DNA of 64,000 nucleotides from Mycobacterium sp. (GTDB lineage Bacteria; Actinomycetota; Actinomycetes; Mycobacteriales; Mycobacteriaceae): positions 1 through 64,000 of the forward strand of contig JACPVR010000007.1 of NCBI GenBank assembly GCA_016197405.1. Reading direction: 5' to 3'. Every line of letters starts with the position of its first letter. Position 1 is the stretch's first letter. The notes beneath the pieces are model-generated. The model was not told the origin of the DNA and did not search any database. It saw only the letters and a program-made list of their open reading frames with translations. The translations under genes were made by a program, and so were the position numbers. Of this stretch, positions 8,102 through 17,392 are shown piece by piece.

Positions 8102-8938
8102 ATGAATGTGGTCATGGTTACACACCGATTGAAGATCGCGGGAAGTCGAGTACTCGTCACCGGTGCCAGCAGGGGAATCGGCGCCGACCTCGCGCGCGGA
8201 CTGCGACGCGCCGGCGCAACCCTGGCACTGGTCGCCCGCCCATCCGAGGAGTTGTTCGCGCTGGCCGAGGAACTCGGCGCCAAGGCGTACCCCACCGACC
8301 TCACCGATCACGAGGCCGTTCGTGGACTCCTCGATCGGGTCGAGGCCGACGGCCCCATTGACATCCTCGTCAACAACGCCGGAGACGAGAAGATCGGCCG
8401 TTTCGACGAAATGACCTCCGAAACCTTGGATTTCATCCTGGATCTGAACGTCCGCGCCGTGGTCGAACTGCAGCGTCAGGCTCTGCCGCGGATGATCGCC
8501 CGCGGGCGCGGCCATGTGGTCAACGTGTCGTCGATCGGCGGTCTCATCTGCCCGCCCAATCTGACCGTGTACGCGGCAACCAAGGCCTTCATCACCCACC
8601 TGACGGCCAATCTCGCTGCCGAGTTCCACGACACACCCGTGGGTTTCACCAAGGTCGAGATCGGCGAGGTGGCCGACACCGGCTTGATGGAGAAGGGGCG
8701 CACAGATGCGGTATTCACCGCCTTGGTGCAGCGGATGTATCGGCTGCACCTGAGTCGGTTGATCACGCCGGCAGAGATCACCAGCGCCACGCTGGCCGCG
8801 ATCGAGAACGGGCGGCTGTCGGTTCGGCTGCCTCGGCGAATCGGTGCCAGCTCGTATCTGGTCGACGCCCCGCGCGTGCTGACCAGCCTGCTCGCGAGGG
8901 ATTTGCGCCGCAAACAACCCGTAGCGGCACGCCGGTGA
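8102..8938 (+). CDS. Short-chain dehydrogenase/reductase
   Basis: A classical SDR of about 278 residues, acting as an NAD(P)-dependent alcohol dehydrogenase or ketoreductase. The cofactor motif is VLVTGASRGIG, NNAG follows, the catalytic Ser is in VNVSSIGG and the catalytic pair in YAATK. The start is uncertain: ATG 8102 directly follows the inverted repeat, ATG 8114 is 12 bp downstream, and neither has a good ribosome site. Its TGA overlaps the GTG of the next gene, so SDR, SnoaL-like and F420 oxidoreductase form one translationally coupled operon. Confidence 0.9.
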   Translation: MNVVMVTHRLKIAGSRVLVTGASRGIGADLARGLRRAGATLALVARPSEELFALAEELGAKAYPTDLTDHEAVRGLLDRVEADGPIDILVNNAGDEKIGRFDEMTSETLDFILDLNVRAVVELQRQALPRMIARGRGHVVNVSSIGGLICPPNLTVYAATKAFITHLTANLAAEFHDTPVGFTKVEIGEVADTGLMEKGRTDAVFTALVQRMYRLHLSRLITPAEITSATLAAIENGRLSVRLPRRIGASSYLVDAPRVLTSLLARDLRRKQPVAARR

Positions 8939-9333
8939 CGGTGGCGAGTCCGCGGACGGTCGTCGAACGCTACAACTACGAGTTGTGGAACGACCAGAAC
9001 TACGCCGTCGCAGCGGAGATCATCGGCGAGCAGATCATCCGTAACACGCCGGGCGGACGGACCGTGCTGACGTACGAACAAGCGGTCTCGCGGGTCCGAG
9101 ATCTCTGGGCGACGGTCAAGAATGTACATTTCACATTGCTGCGCATCGTCGCCGACGACGAACTCTGCTCGATCGTCTATCAGGCGGACATCGAAAAGCA
9201 TGACGGCGCAGCAGATGTCATCGCCGCAATCGAGGTCTTCCGGGTTCGCCAGGGACGGATCGTCGAGGTGTGGAACCCCTGCAATTACGACCACGACCGT
9301 TGGCCCGAACTCATCAAGGAGACACACGCATGA
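8935..9333 (+). CDS. SnoaL-like / NTF2-fold protein
   Basis: A 132-residue SnoaL-like protein. It begins with the helix TVVERYNYELWNDQNY, has RDLWATVKNVHFTL in the middle and ends with strands IEVFRVRQGRIVEVWN, all typical of the fold. GTG 8935 overlaps the preceding stop (GTGA) and its own stop overlaps the next start (ATGA). Members are isomerases, cyclases, hydratases or non-catalytic binders, so only the fold can be assigned. It presumably acts on the intermediate handled by the flanking SDR and F420-dependent enzyme. Confidence 0.85.
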   Translation: MTVASPRTVVERYNYELWNDQNYAVAAEIIGEQIIRNTPGGRTVLTYEQAVSRVRDLWATVKNVHFTLLRIVADDELCSIVYQADIEKHDGAADVIAAIEVFRVRQGRIVEVWNPCNYDHDRWPELIKETHA

Positions 9334-10373
9334 CCGCGACCACTCGGCCGGAGCTGGGCTTCTATGCGCTTGGCGGACAACCTGAGTCGCCGCGGGTGCT
9401 CATTGACGAAATTCGCCAGGCCGAAGCCATGGGCCTTGGTCACGCCTTCCTCTCCGAGCGGTTCAACACCAAGGAGGCCTGCACCCTGTCCGGTGCGGCC
9501 GCCGCGGTGTCCGAGCACATCGGCATCGCCACGGGCGCGACCAACCACAACACCCGCCACCCCATCGTCACGGCGGCCTATGCCCTGACGATGCACGGGA
9601 TGAGCAACGGCCGTTTCACTCTGGGCATCGGTCGTGGCATCCCGCCGTTGCAGGACGCCTTCGGTATGTCTCGCATCACGACCGCACAAATGGAGGACTT
9701 CGTCGGCGTCATGCGCAGACTCTTCCGCGGGGAAACCGTTGTCGGACACGACGGCCCGATGGGACGGTATCCGATGTTGCGACTCGGCCAGGATTACGAC
9801 GTCGACATCCCGATGGGCATGGTGGCCTTCGCACCGAATTCGTTGGAGATGGCCGGCCGCGTGATGGATCAGGTCATCCTGCACACCTTCTTCACCGATG
9901 AGACGCTGGCCCGGTGCGTCAAGACGGTCAAGTCGAGCGCCGAACGCGCCGGCCGTAACCCGGACGACGTCAAGGTCTGGTCCTGTCTGGCGACCATCGG
10001 CGACCACATCCCGGAAGAGATGCGCCTGCGCAAGCTCGTTGGCCGGCTCGCCACCTATCTACAAGGGTATGGCGACCTCATGGTGCGTACGAACCGCTGG
10101 GATCCGCAAGTCCTGCAGCGCTTCCGCGACGATGCGGTAGTCAAGAGCTTCTACGAGGGCGGGTTGCAGGCGATCGACAGCCCGACCACGCCAATCGACA
10201 AGCTGGAGCACATCGCGTCGCTGTTGCCCGCGGAGTGGACGGCGCCGGCGGCGACGGGCAGCGCGCAATCCTGCGTCGCGACCATCCGCGAGCAGTTGGC
10301 GCTCGGAGCGGACGGTGTGATCCTGCATGGCGCGACACCCACCGAGCTGGAGCCGATCCTGGCCGCCTATTAG
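9330..10373 (+). CDS. Luciferase-like, probable F420-dependent oxidoreductase
   Basis: A 347-residue TIM-barrel enzyme of the bacterial luciferase-like superfamily, in mycobacteria usually F420- rather than FMN-dependent. The N-terminal LGFYALGGQPESPRVL, the GLGHAFLSERFNTKEA strand-helix unit, IGIATGATNHNTRHP and GRFTLGIGRGI are characteristic. ATG 9330 overlaps the previous stop (ATGA). It is the last gene of the SDR operon. It could oxidise an alcohol or reduce an alkene, ketone or imine; the sequence does not decide. Confidence 0.87.
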   Translation: MTATTRPELGFYALGGQPESPRVLIDEIRQAEAMGLGHAFLSERFNTKEACTLSGAAAAVSEHIGIATGATNHNTRHPIVTAAYALTMHGMSNGRFTLGIGRGIPPLQDAFGMSRITTAQMEDFVGVMRRLFRGETVVGHDGPMGRYPMLRLGQDYDVDIPMGMVAFAPNSLEMAGRVMDQVILHTFFTDETLARCVKTVKSSAERAGRNPDDVKVWSCLATIGDHIPEEMRLRKLVGRLATYLQGYGDLMVRTNRWDPQVLQRFRDDAVVKSFYEGGLQAIDSPTTPIDKLEHIASLLPAEWTAPAATGSAQSCVATIREQLALGADGVILHGATPTELEPILAAY

Positions 10374-10418
10374 GGGAGGGCCGGGGAGCGCATCGCCACG
10401 ATCTTGCTGGGCGAAAAT

Positions 10419-10436
10419 TTTTAGTTTAAATTCAAA
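10419..10436. promoter_or_regulatory. Shared operator-like palindrome, site 2
   Basis: TTTTAG-TTTAAA-TTCAAA, 81 bp upstream of the membrane-protein gene at 10517. It agrees at 15 of 18 positions with site 11 before the mce operon (54463-54480), a strikingly close match. Confidence 0.55.
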
Positions 10437-10516
10437 TCGCCCGTCGGTGTGCGATGCGCTTTCGGCTCGTCCGCGTGCGCGCCGGCTTTCCGACCGCATA
10501 AGACAGAGGACCACCG

Positions 10517-11257
10517 ATGCCCGACGATGCCCGCGCAAAGCTCGCGATATTCAACGTGTGTTCCTGGGGCGGGCTCGCTGCCGTCCTGATCACTCTCATC
10601 GGGTGGTTGGTGGCGGGCCTGTTGCCGCTGCCCCTGGGTCCGTCGAGCAGCATGCAGGACGTCGTGGCGTTCTACTCCACCGACAGCACTCGTCGGATGT
10701 TCGGATTCGTGCTGGCGACCCTCGGTGTGTGTTTCGCGCTGCCGACGGTCGGCGTGATCACCATGCACATGCATCGAATGGAACGCCGGTTGCCGCTGCT
10801 GTCCCTGATTCAGTTGGGTGCGGGGTCGGTAACGGTTCTCATCAACCTGCTTGCCTCAATGCTGTTCGCCGTTCTGACGTTTCGGCCCGAACTGCGTGCG
10901 CCCGAGTCGATCATGTTGCTCAACGATCTCACCTGGCTCATATTCTTCACCCCGATCATGCCCTTCATCATTCAGAATCTGGCGATCGGGATAGCCGTGC
11001 TGACCAACCCGGAAACGACCTTCCCGCGGTGGGTCGGCTACCTGAACCTGTGGGTCGCGTTCGCGTTCGTGCCGGACATCCTGGCCTACTTCTTCTTCTC
11101 GGGCCCATTCGCCTGGAACGGGATCTTCGTGTTCTGGCTCGCGCTGGCGGCCTATGTCGTTTTCCTCGTCGTCATGTCGGTCGTCACGAGGCGCGGGAAT
11201 GCCGCATTGATTCTCGGCGAGACCGCCAAGAAGTCGGGTACGCCGCTGCCGGCATGA
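10517..11257 (+). CDS. Polytopic membrane protein, paralogue of 34804-35511
   Basis: A 246-residue hydrophobic protein with about six predicted membrane segments, starting with AAVLITLIGWLVAGLLPLPL and ending with WLALAAYVVFLVVMSVV. I do not recognise a named family. A second copy in this window (34804-35511) shares long stretches such as LPLGP, FIIQN, PRWVGY and SGPFAW, so the two are clear paralogues. Here the gene stands alone behind operator-like site 2; the other copy sits inside the P450 operon next to orphan oxidase subunits. A role in substrate entry or in membrane anchoring of an oxidising enzyme is possible but not shown. Confidence 0.85.
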   Translation: MPDDARAKLAIFNVCSWGGLAAVLITLIGWLVAGLLPLPLGPSSSMQDVVAFYSTDSTRRMFGFVLATLGVCFALPTVGVITMHMHRMERRLPLLSLIQLGAGSVTVLINLLASMLFAVLTFRPELRAPESIMLLNDLTWLIFFTPIMPFIIQNLAIGIAVLTNPETTFPRWVGYLNLWVAFAFVPDILAYFFFSGPFAWNGIFVFWLALAAYVVFLVVMSVVTRRGNAALILGETAKKSGTPLPA

Positions 11258-11273
11258 GTTCGAGGGCCTGCGC

Positions 11274-12353
11274 CTACAGCGTGCGCAGCGCCTCGAAACT
11301 GTCGTTGGCAATGATCTGGTCGGCCGCGCGCCGGGCCATCGCACCGAACATGGCGTCACCACGTTCGGTGGCCTGCACACCCATCGACACCGGGATCGTC
11401 AGCACCAGAGCGAACAACGCGTGTGCGCGATACTCCTGCCAGCACTCCTCGAGTGAATAGTTCGCCACGCCGTAGGACGACAGTTGCTCGTGGTACTCGG
11501 CCACCAGGTCGCGTTCGTGCTTCTCCCGTTCCGCCTGGGTCATCGAGGTGCCCAGGAAGTAGGACACATCGATGACTCCGGGTGCGGCGGCCACGCTCTG
11601 CCAGTCCACCACCGCCACCGGTACGGCCCCACCCTGGGCGTCGAACAGCAGATTGTCCAACCGAAAATCCCCGTGCCACAACGTCCGATGGTGACGCAGC
11701 GTCGCCAACCAGGCGCCGACCTCATCGGCCAACCGGTTCACCGCGACGATGTGTTCGGGGTCGAGATATGCACCGAATCGGTCCAGCCACGGTGCCGCCA
11801 CTGCGGGGATGGCAGAGCCGAGCATGTCCCAGACGGGCTCCGCCGGAAGCCACTCTTCCGCGAGGTAGCCCTGCTGCCACGAACTGCCGTGCAACGCGGC
11901 CGCCTGCCCCAGCGCCAGTGCCGCCTGGTCTGCGGTGCAGCCGCCGATCTGCTCGACCGTCTTGGCCGGGCCCAGATCTTCCAGCAGCGCAACAAAACTG
12001 ACACCGTCCTCGGCGATATCGGCATACAAGCATTCCGGGGTGCGAGTCCGCACCTGCTCGGCCAACTGCTGATAGAACAGCACCTCGCGGCGGTAGGCGC
12101 CGGTGGCGGCGGCCATCTGACGGCTCGCCTCGTCGGTGCTGGCCACCTTGGCGACCACACACGCCGGGGCATCGGGCACGCTCGAGGCGTAACCCAGTTC
12201 GAGCCGGTAGCTGGCCGCCATCTGGCCCGTACCGATCGGTGATGCTGTCACTTCCTCGACGGTGACATCCCGGAACCGACCCGAGTTTCGCAGCATCGCG
12301 GTGAGGCGCTGGGGCGTCAACGACTCCACGGTGTTTTCGGCAATGGGCAGCAT
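11274..12353 (-). CDS. APH-fold phosphotransferase (small-molecule kinase-like)
   Basis: A 359-residue kinase-like protein with an intact APH catalytic loop, LWHGDFRLDN (Asp229, Asn234), and a second metal-binding Asp250 in VAVVDWQ. The N-lobe includes ACVVAKV with the likely ATP-contacting Lys69. ATG 12353 is preceded by AGGAG, which decides it over the upstream frame opening. It follows the SDR by 34 bp and closes the flavin monooxygenase operon. That placement suggests it phosphorylates a hydroxylated product of that pathway, such as a hydroxyacyl-CoA, as LvaA does; this is inference. Confidence 0.88.
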   Translation of the reverse strand: MLPIAENTVESLTPQRLTAMLRNSGRFRDVTVEEVTASPIGTGQMAASYRLELGYASSVPDAPACVVAKVASTDEASRQMAAATGAYRREVLFYQQLAEQVRTRTPECLYADIAEDGVSFVALLEDLGPAKTVEQIGGCTADQAALALGQAAALHGSSWQQGYLAEEWLPAEPVWDMLGSAIPAVAAPWLDRFGAYLDPEHIVAVNRLADEVGAWLATLRHHRTLWHGDFRLDNLLFDAQGGAVPVAVVDWQSVAAAPGVIDVSYFLGTSMTQAEREKHERDLVAEYHEQLSSYGVANYSLEECWQEYRAHALFALVLTIPVSMGVQATERGDAMFGAMARRAADQIIANDSFEALRTL

Positions 12354-12387
12354 GGTGTTCTCCTGAGTGTGAATCACGAATCGTGGG

Positions 12388-13179
12388 CTAAGCGGTGAAA
12401 TCTGGCACCTGAGCCCCGGGCGGCACGAAGATCGGACTGGGCTCACCGGCCGACCAGCCACCGTCGACGGCGAACTCCGCTCCGGTGCAGTAGCCCGCGT
12501 CGCTACTGGCGGCGAACAGCACCACCGGTGTCACGTCGGCGGGGGTGGCTACCCGCTCGATGGCCAACCGGCCGTGTATCGCGTCATCCGGGATGCCCTC
12601 GAGTATCGGTGTTCTGACGTAGCCGGGATGTACGGAGTTGACGCGAATCCCGTAGGTGCCCAACTCCATTGCAGCGGTCTTCGTCAGTCCGCGGACCGCG
12701 AACTTGCTCGCCCCGTAGGCGCCGAGCAGCGGGGAGCCGAGCAGGCCGGCGAAAGACGAGATGTTGACGATCGCGCCGCCTGCGCCACCGCGCAGCATCG
12801 ACGGTACGGCGGTCTTGATCCCGAGGAACGTACCGTCGAGATTGACCGCCAGCACCCGGTGCCAGACATCGATGTCGGTGTCCACCAGCGTCGTCGGTAC
12901 TCCGCCGATGCCGGCGTTGTTGACCAGGACGCGTAAGGGTCCGAAGTCTTCCTCGGCGCGTTGCACCACCGATCGCCACTGTGCTTCGTCACTGACATCG
13001 AGGTGCGCGTAGAGCGCAGAATCTCCGAGTTGATCGGCGAGGGCAGTGCCCTCGTGGTCGAGGACGTCGGCGATGACCACGCGGGCGCCCTCGGCAACGA
13101 AGCCGCGGACATGGGCTTCCCCCATACCGCGGGCACCGCCTGTCACCAGAACCGTCTGTCCGGCGAAACGTGTTGTCAT
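12388..13179 (-). CDS. Short-chain dehydrogenase/reductase
   Basis: A 263-residue classical SDR. It shows TVLVTGGARGMG, the acidic residue after the second strand (VVIADVLD, suggesting NAD preference), NNAG, the catalytic Ser in VNISSFAG and YGASK. ATG 13179 overlaps the stop of the alcohol dehydrogenase gene (ATGA). An upstream in-frame extension to 13635 is antisense-like and rejected. In the monooxygenase cassette it probably oxidises or reduces a hydroxyl/keto group of the substrate, comparable to the SDR in the mymA operon. Confidence 0.92.
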   Translation of the reverse strand: MTTRFAGQTVLVTGGARGMGEAHVRGFVAEGARVVIADVLDHEGTALADQLGDSALYAHLDVSDEAQWRSVVQRAEEDFGPLRVLVNNAGIGGVPTTLVDTDIDVWHRVLAVNLDGTFLGIKTAVPSMLRGGAGGAIVNISSFAGLLGSPLLGAYGASKFAVRGLTKTAAMELGTYGIRVNSVHPGYVRTPILEGIPDDAIHGRLAIERVATPADVTPVVLFAASSDAGYCTGAEFAVDGGWSAGEPSPIFVPPGAQVPDFTA

Positions 13180-14216
13180 GGAACGAGAACCGCCCTTCCA
13201 TTGACGGCACCAGCTTCGAGCCGGTCGAACGCGGTGATGCCCTCGGTCAGCGGGAATGTCTCGACGTCGATGGTGAGGCGGCCGGCTCGGGCCAATGCCA
13301 CACATTCGACGAGGTCCGATTTGGTCCCGCCGTAGGAGGTCCGTACCGCCGCACCGTAGGGCCAGCCCTGGCCCAATCGCGGTTCGGCGGCGATGTGCGG
13401 CGCACCGCCGCCGATGCCGACCAACTGATAGATGCCGTCCGGGGCGATGGTAGCCACCGCCAGGTCGGTTGTCGGCTGCGCACCGACGAAGTCGAAGATG
13501 GCATCGGCGCCGCGGCCCGCGGTGGCGTCGAGAATCGCTGCAGCAGTGGTGTCGCCGGCGGTGAGCACGGCATCTGCACCGTGACGGGAAGCGGCCTGGA
13601 GACGGTCGGTGGAGACGTCGACGGCGATGACGCACGCCCCGGTGAGTGCCTTGAGCAGCTGTACGGCCACGTGGCCCAGGCCGCCGACACCCACCACCAC
13701 GGCTGTCGAACCGGGCCGCAGTACCCGAGTCGAATTACGCAGGGCGTGATACGGCGTCATCGCCGCGTCCGCCAGCGGGGCTGCGGCCACGGGATCGAGG
13801 TCGCCAAGGGGCACCAGGTGACGAGCGGGCACAGCCATGTATTCGGCCATCCCGCCCGCGGGACCCAGGCCCGGCGTCGGCGGCTGTGCCATCCGTCCCG
13901 CGGCCTCGCACACGTTGTCGTCCCCGCGGGCGCACGCCGGGCAGGACCCGCAGGCCCAGATCAGATGGACCAGAGAGTTGTCGTCGACCGACCATCCCGA
14001 CACCCGCGAGCCCACACACACCACCGTTCCGGCGGTCTCGTGGCCCAGCGTCAGCGGGAGCGGGAACAGTTCGACCGGTAGGTGGCGGATATGGATATCG
14101 GAATGGCACAGTCCGGCGCCTCGCACTCTGAGCAGCACCTCGTCGGGACCGATATCGGGAATCGGGATATCGACCACGGCAAGGACGCCCGGATCGACCA
14201 GCTGCAGGGCGCGCAT
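13176..14216 (-). CDS. Zinc-dependent medium-chain alcohol dehydrogenase
   Basis: A 346-residue MDR-family alcohol dehydrogenase. The catalytic zinc site is visible as Cys37 in GLCHSD and His59-Glu60 in GHETAG. The structural zinc Cys set is present at 89, 92, 95 and 103 (CGSCPACARGDDNVC). The NAD-binding motif is VVGVGGLGHV. Its ATG at 14216 shares a base with the hydrolase stop (TGATG) and its own stop overlaps the SDR start. It would oxidise the alcohol released when an ester is hydrolysed, which fits a Baeyer-Villiger cassette. It resembles AdhD of the mymA operon in type and context. Confidence 0.93.
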   Translation of the reverse strand: MRALQLVDPGVLAVVDIPIPDIGPDEVLLRVRGAGLCHSDIHIRHLPVELFPLPLTLGHETAGTVVCVGSRVSGWSVDDNSLVHLIWACGSCPACARGDDNVCEAAGRMAQPPTPGLGPAGGMAEYMAVPARHLVPLGDLDPVAAAPLADAAMTPYHALRNSTRVLRPGSTAVVVGVGGLGHVAVQLLKALTGACVIAVDVSTDRLQAASRHGADAVLTAGDTTAAAILDATAGRGADAIFDFVGAQPTTDLAVATIAPDGIYQLVGIGGGAPHIAAEPRLGQGWPYGAAVRTSYGGTKSDLVECVALARAGRLTIDVETFPLTEGITAFDRLEAGAVNGRAVLVP

Positions 14217-15163
14217 CAGACCCGGCTCGCTGCGCCCGGTGCGCAAACGCGGCGCAGGAACGCGATCTGGTCGCGCAGCACGCGCTCGTGCCAGGCCGCA
14301 CCGGGATACACATCGAAGTGATCGCAGGGATAGTGGTGCACGGCGGCGCGCATCGCGGTGGCGGCTCGGGTGGCGGACGCCGGGGGCGCCGACCGGTCGC
14401 CGTCGGCGATCTGGACCAGCGAGGGGCACCGGACATTCCGCGCGCTGCGGCCGGGGCGGTAGCCGCCCACGGTCAGGACCAGACGCGCGGCGAATTCGTT
14501 TCGCCACGTCGGGCCGGCAGTCGCGTACATACCGGCCACGGCGCCTTCGGAATTGAGTGCGGCCAATTCGCCGGGCGCACCGACGATCGGCAGCAGGACC
14601 GGTGGTCGGCGACGCAAACCTGCTGCCACATCGGCCAGTCCGCGCGCCGACACCTGCAGCGCGTAACGGACCCCGTGGTGGCGAACCATTCCGGCGATCA
14701 CCGGGACTCCGTCGGTCGCCGGGGTCAACGAGAAGACACCGGCGATCCGCTTGTCGCGAGCCGCCACCCGGATGACGTGCCCGCCGGACAGTGAGACGCC
14801 CCAGACGAGAATGCGTTCTGGGTCGACGGCGGGCAGGCGCCGGGCATGGTTCACCGCGCTCTGATAGTCCTGAAGCTGGCGCGCGATGGAGACCAGTTGG
14901 CGCGGTTTCCCTCCAGAGCCGGCGAAATGCCGGTAGTCGAAGGTGATCGCGTCCGCGCCTGCGGCGGCGAATGCCTCGGCGAACGCGTGCAGGCCGCTGT
15001 CCTGGGTGGCGCCGATGCCGTGTGCCAGCACCACACACGGTCGCCCGGTCGCTTTCGCCAAACCCTCATGAGTTGCCGGGAAATGCGTGGCCGCCAACTC
15101 CGCGTCGCCACTGGCAATGGTCAGCCGGCGGCCTTCGGTGGCGGTCGCTGGGGCGGTTGTCAT
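14216..15163 (-). CDS. Alpha/beta hydrolase
   Basis: A 315-residue serine hydrolase. The oxyanion strand is VVLAHGIGA, the nucleophile elbow is WGVSLSGGH (Ser in an S-x-S-x-G variant of G-x-S-x-G), and the likely catalytic His is in HHYPCDHFDVY near the C-terminus. ATG 15163 has GAGGAGG before it and overlaps the tetR stop (ATGA). Placed between a flavin monooxygenase and an alcohol dehydrogenase, it most likely cleaves the ester made by Baeyer-Villiger oxidation. A lactonase or thioesterase is also possible. Confidence 0.88.
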   Translation of the reverse strand: MTTAPATATEGRRLTIASGDAELAATHFPATHEGLAKATGRPCVVLAHGIGATQDSGLHAFAEAFAAAGADAITFDYRHFAGSGGKPRQLVSIARQLQDYQSAVNHARRLPAVDPERILVWGVSLSGGHVIRVAARDKRIAGVFSLTPATDGVPVIAGMVRHHGVRYALQVSARGLADVAAGLRRRPPVLLPIVGAPGELAALNSEGAVAGMYATAGPTWRNEFAARLVLTVGGYRPGRSARNVRCPSLVQIADGDRSAPPASATRAATAMRAAVHHYPCDHFDVYPGAAWHERVLRDQIAFLRRVCAPGAASRV

Positions 15164-15783
15164 GGCGTCCTCCTCAAGGCGGCCTGCCAAACGCGGACCA
15201 GCGTGGCGTGTAATTCGTCTCCCGCGGCGCGGTTCCCGCCGGAACGGGTGTGGCGTTCCAACGTGCGTTCGTTCATGGCGATCAGCACGTGGGCCAGCGC
15301 CCTGCTGTCTGCGACATCAGCCGCGGTCGTCCTTGCGATGTAGTCGGCCGCGAACTCCTCATACCGGTCGATCCAGCTCTCCCAGATCTTGCGCGCGTCG
15401 GCATCGCCATCCCGGGCGTCGAGCATCGCGGTAAGCAAGGTGGCTCGGTCGCGCCAGGAATCGACGATGAAGGCCAGCGCGTCGCTGACATTGACGTCGG
15501 GATCGCCGGACCGCCGCAGAATCGCATCCACACGGGTGATCTCTTCGTCGAAGACGTCTCCGAGCAGCTGGGTCACCGCATCGTGCTTGCTACTGAAATA
15601 GAAGTAGAACGCTGATCGCCCCAGGCCCGCGGCATCGGCGACACCGGCGATACTGATGGCGTCGAAGGGCTGCGACTGCAGCTGTTGTTCCAGTGCCGCC
15701 AGCAGGCGGGCCCGGCGCTGCTCACCGCGCGGTTGGGGGCGCCGCGGTTGCCAGCGTGATGCGACCGCCACGTCAGCCGACAT
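15160..15783 (-). CDS. TetR-family regulator embedded in the monooxygenase operon
   Basis: A 207-residue TetR protein with the HTH region FDAISIAGVADAAGLGRSAF followed by YFYFSSKHDAV, and a helical C-terminal domain. ATG 15783 lies inside the 3' end of the upstream monooxygenase gene (11-bp overlap) and its stop overlaps the hydrolase start. It is thus co-transcribed with the pathway genes and would form a feedback loop with them. Its operator may be the inverted repeat at 17164-17181 upstream of the operon. Confidence 0.9.
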   Translation of the reverse strand: MSADVAVASRWQPRRPQPRGEQRRARLLAALEQQLQSQPFDAISIAGVADAAGLGRSAFYFYFSSKHDAVTQLLGDVFDEEITRVDAILRRSGDPDVNVSDALAFIVDSWRDRATLLTAMLDARDGDADARKIWESWIDRYEEFAADYIARTTAADVADSRALAHVLIAMNERTLERHTRSGGNRAAGDELHATLVRVWQAALRRTP

Positions 15784-17146
15784 CGGCACGGGCCCGCTCC
15801 GCACGCCCGGCCAGCACCACCGGACCGAACTTCTCGACCCGACGCCGCCCCGCGGGAAGTTCCCGCTTGCGCATATCGCGTTCGTAGTCGTAGTAGTCCA
15901 CTTGCTGGGTGTGTCGTGGCTTGTCCGCGAAGTGCCCGACGTACTTGCGCTGATCCGCCTCGATCGTGCGATGCATCTGTGCCACCGACGGCGGGCGATA
16001 GGTACCGGCCAGATAGGCGGCCGTGAGCCGGGCCTGGCACTCCACGAAGGGAAACAGAGTGGGCACGGCCTGGGCGAAGCCCGCAAAGACCAGGTCGTCG
16101 ATGCCGGGCTTGAGCATGCGCTTGTACAGCGGCAGGTGATTGTCCGGCGCGGACAGGAAGTCCTCGTCGAAGAAGGGGAAGGTGATGTTGTACCCCGTTG
16201 CGTAGATCACCACGTCGGCCTCGACCGCTGAGCCGTCGATGAAGCGCACGGTGGAGCCGTCGAAGCGTTCGATGTTCGGCTTGGCCGTGGCATCACCCGC
16301 ACCCAGGCGCATCAGTAATTCCGCCGATTGGGTCGGATGCGCCTCGAGGAAGTTGTGGTTCGGAGTCGGCAGTCCGTAGTCCTCCGGATTGCCGAACAAC
16401 AGGCGGGGGATGGGTCGCATCGCGCGCCGCTGCCAGGACAGCGGAATGATCGGCAGGGTGCGTGCGATCTTGTCGGCGGTCTTGCCGAAGATGTACTTGG
16501 GCACGATCCATGCACCCGATCGGGTGGACAGATAAACGGTGTTCTGCCAAGCCTTCTGGGACAGTTCGGAGACCAGGTCGGCCGCCGAGTTGCCGATGCC
16601 GACCACCACGATGCGTTTACCGCGCAGGTCCAGCGGCTCTGTCGGGTCGATATAGGCGTGCGCGTGGATGCTCTCCCCGCTGAACTCGCCGGGGAATACC
16701 GCGGTGCGCGGATCCCAGTGGTGGCCGTTGGCGACCACCAGGGCGTCGTACCGGCGGATATGTCCGTCACCGGTCTGCAGCTCCCAGCCACCTCCGTCGA
16801 GTCGGCGCGCATGCCGGACCGGGTTCTCGAACTGGATGCGTGAGCGCAACCCGAAGGCGTCCGTGTAATCGTCGAGATACGACTTGATCTGGGTGTGATG
16901 GGGGAAATCGGGAAGATCGTCGCGCATCGGAAAATCTTTGAACGACAAGCAGTCCCGAGAGGTGTCGATATGCAGTGACCGGTAGGCGCTGGAATGGCCG
17001 TTGGGGTTGCGGAATGCCCAGTTGCCGCCGATGCGGTCGGAGGATTCGAAGCAGTCATACTCGATACCGGCGTCGGTCAGGTTCTTGGCGGTGGTGAGGC
17101 CGCTGATGCCGGCGCCGATGATCGCGGTCCGTGGTGTGGCGTGCAT
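15773..17146 (-). CDS. Flavin-containing monooxygenase (FMO / Baeyer-Villiger type)
   Basis: A 457-residue FAD- and NADPH-dependent monooxygenase. It has the first Rossmann motif GAGISG (11-16), the FMO-identifying pattern FxGxxxHxxxY as FSGESIHAHAY (residues 155-165) and the second Rossmann motif GIGNSA (183-188). ATG 17146 has GAGGGAG upstream. It heads an operon with TetR, alpha/beta hydrolase, alcohol dehydrogenase, SDR and kinase-like protein. That combination strongly suggests conversion of a ketone or aldehyde to an ester followed by hydrolysis. It is similar in type to MymA (Rv3083), although here the regulator is a TetR instead of VirS. Heteroatom oxidation remains possible. Confidence 0.9.
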   Translation of the reverse strand: MHATPRTAIIGAGISGLTTAKNLTDAGIEYDCFESSDRIGGNWAFRNPNGHSSAYRSLHIDTSRDCLSFKDFPMRDDLPDFPHHTQIKSYLDDYTDAFGLRSRIQFENPVRHARRLDGGGWELQTGDGHIRRYDALVVANGHHWDPRTAVFPGEFSGESIHAHAYIDPTEPLDLRGKRIVVVGIGNSAADLVSELSQKAWQNTVYLSTRSGAWIVPKYIFGKTADKIARTLPIIPLSWQRRAMRPIPRLLFGNPEDYGLPTPNHNFLEAHPTQSAELLMRLGAGDATAKPNIERFDGSTVRFIDGSAVEADVVIYATGYNITFPFFDEDFLSAPDNHLPLYKRMLKPGIDDLVFAGFAQAVPTLFPFVECQARLTAAYLAGTYRPPSVAQMHRTIEADQRKYVGHFADKPRHTQQVDYYDYERDMRKRELPAGRRRVEKFGPVVLAGRAERARADVG

Positions 17147-17163
17147 GACTCTCCCTCGAAGTT

Positions 17164-17181
17164 GTGAGCGCAGTCACTCAC
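17164..17181. promoter_or_regulatory. Imperfect inverted repeat upstream of the monooxygenase operon
   Basis: GTGAG-N8-CTCAC, starting 18 bp before the monooxygenase ATG at 17146. The spacer is partly symmetric. A second small repeat, TGAC-AAGA-GTCA, follows at 17207-17218. Either could be the operator of the TetR encoded in the operon. Confidence 0.4.
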
Positions 17182-17392
17182 CCACCCGCAAGGTAGCAAG
17201 AATTTCTGACAAGAGTCAACAATTCGAGATTGAGTTTCTATCCGAAATTCGTAAATCCCCTGGTGATCACAAAGACGCTGAGCAGCAGGCGGTTTAGCGT
17301 TTTGAGGCAGGCTGCAGGTCTTCGTTTTGAATCAATCTTCAGCTAGCTTGGTTGCAGGGCGGCACGGTGCCCACGCCGACGAGGAGAACACG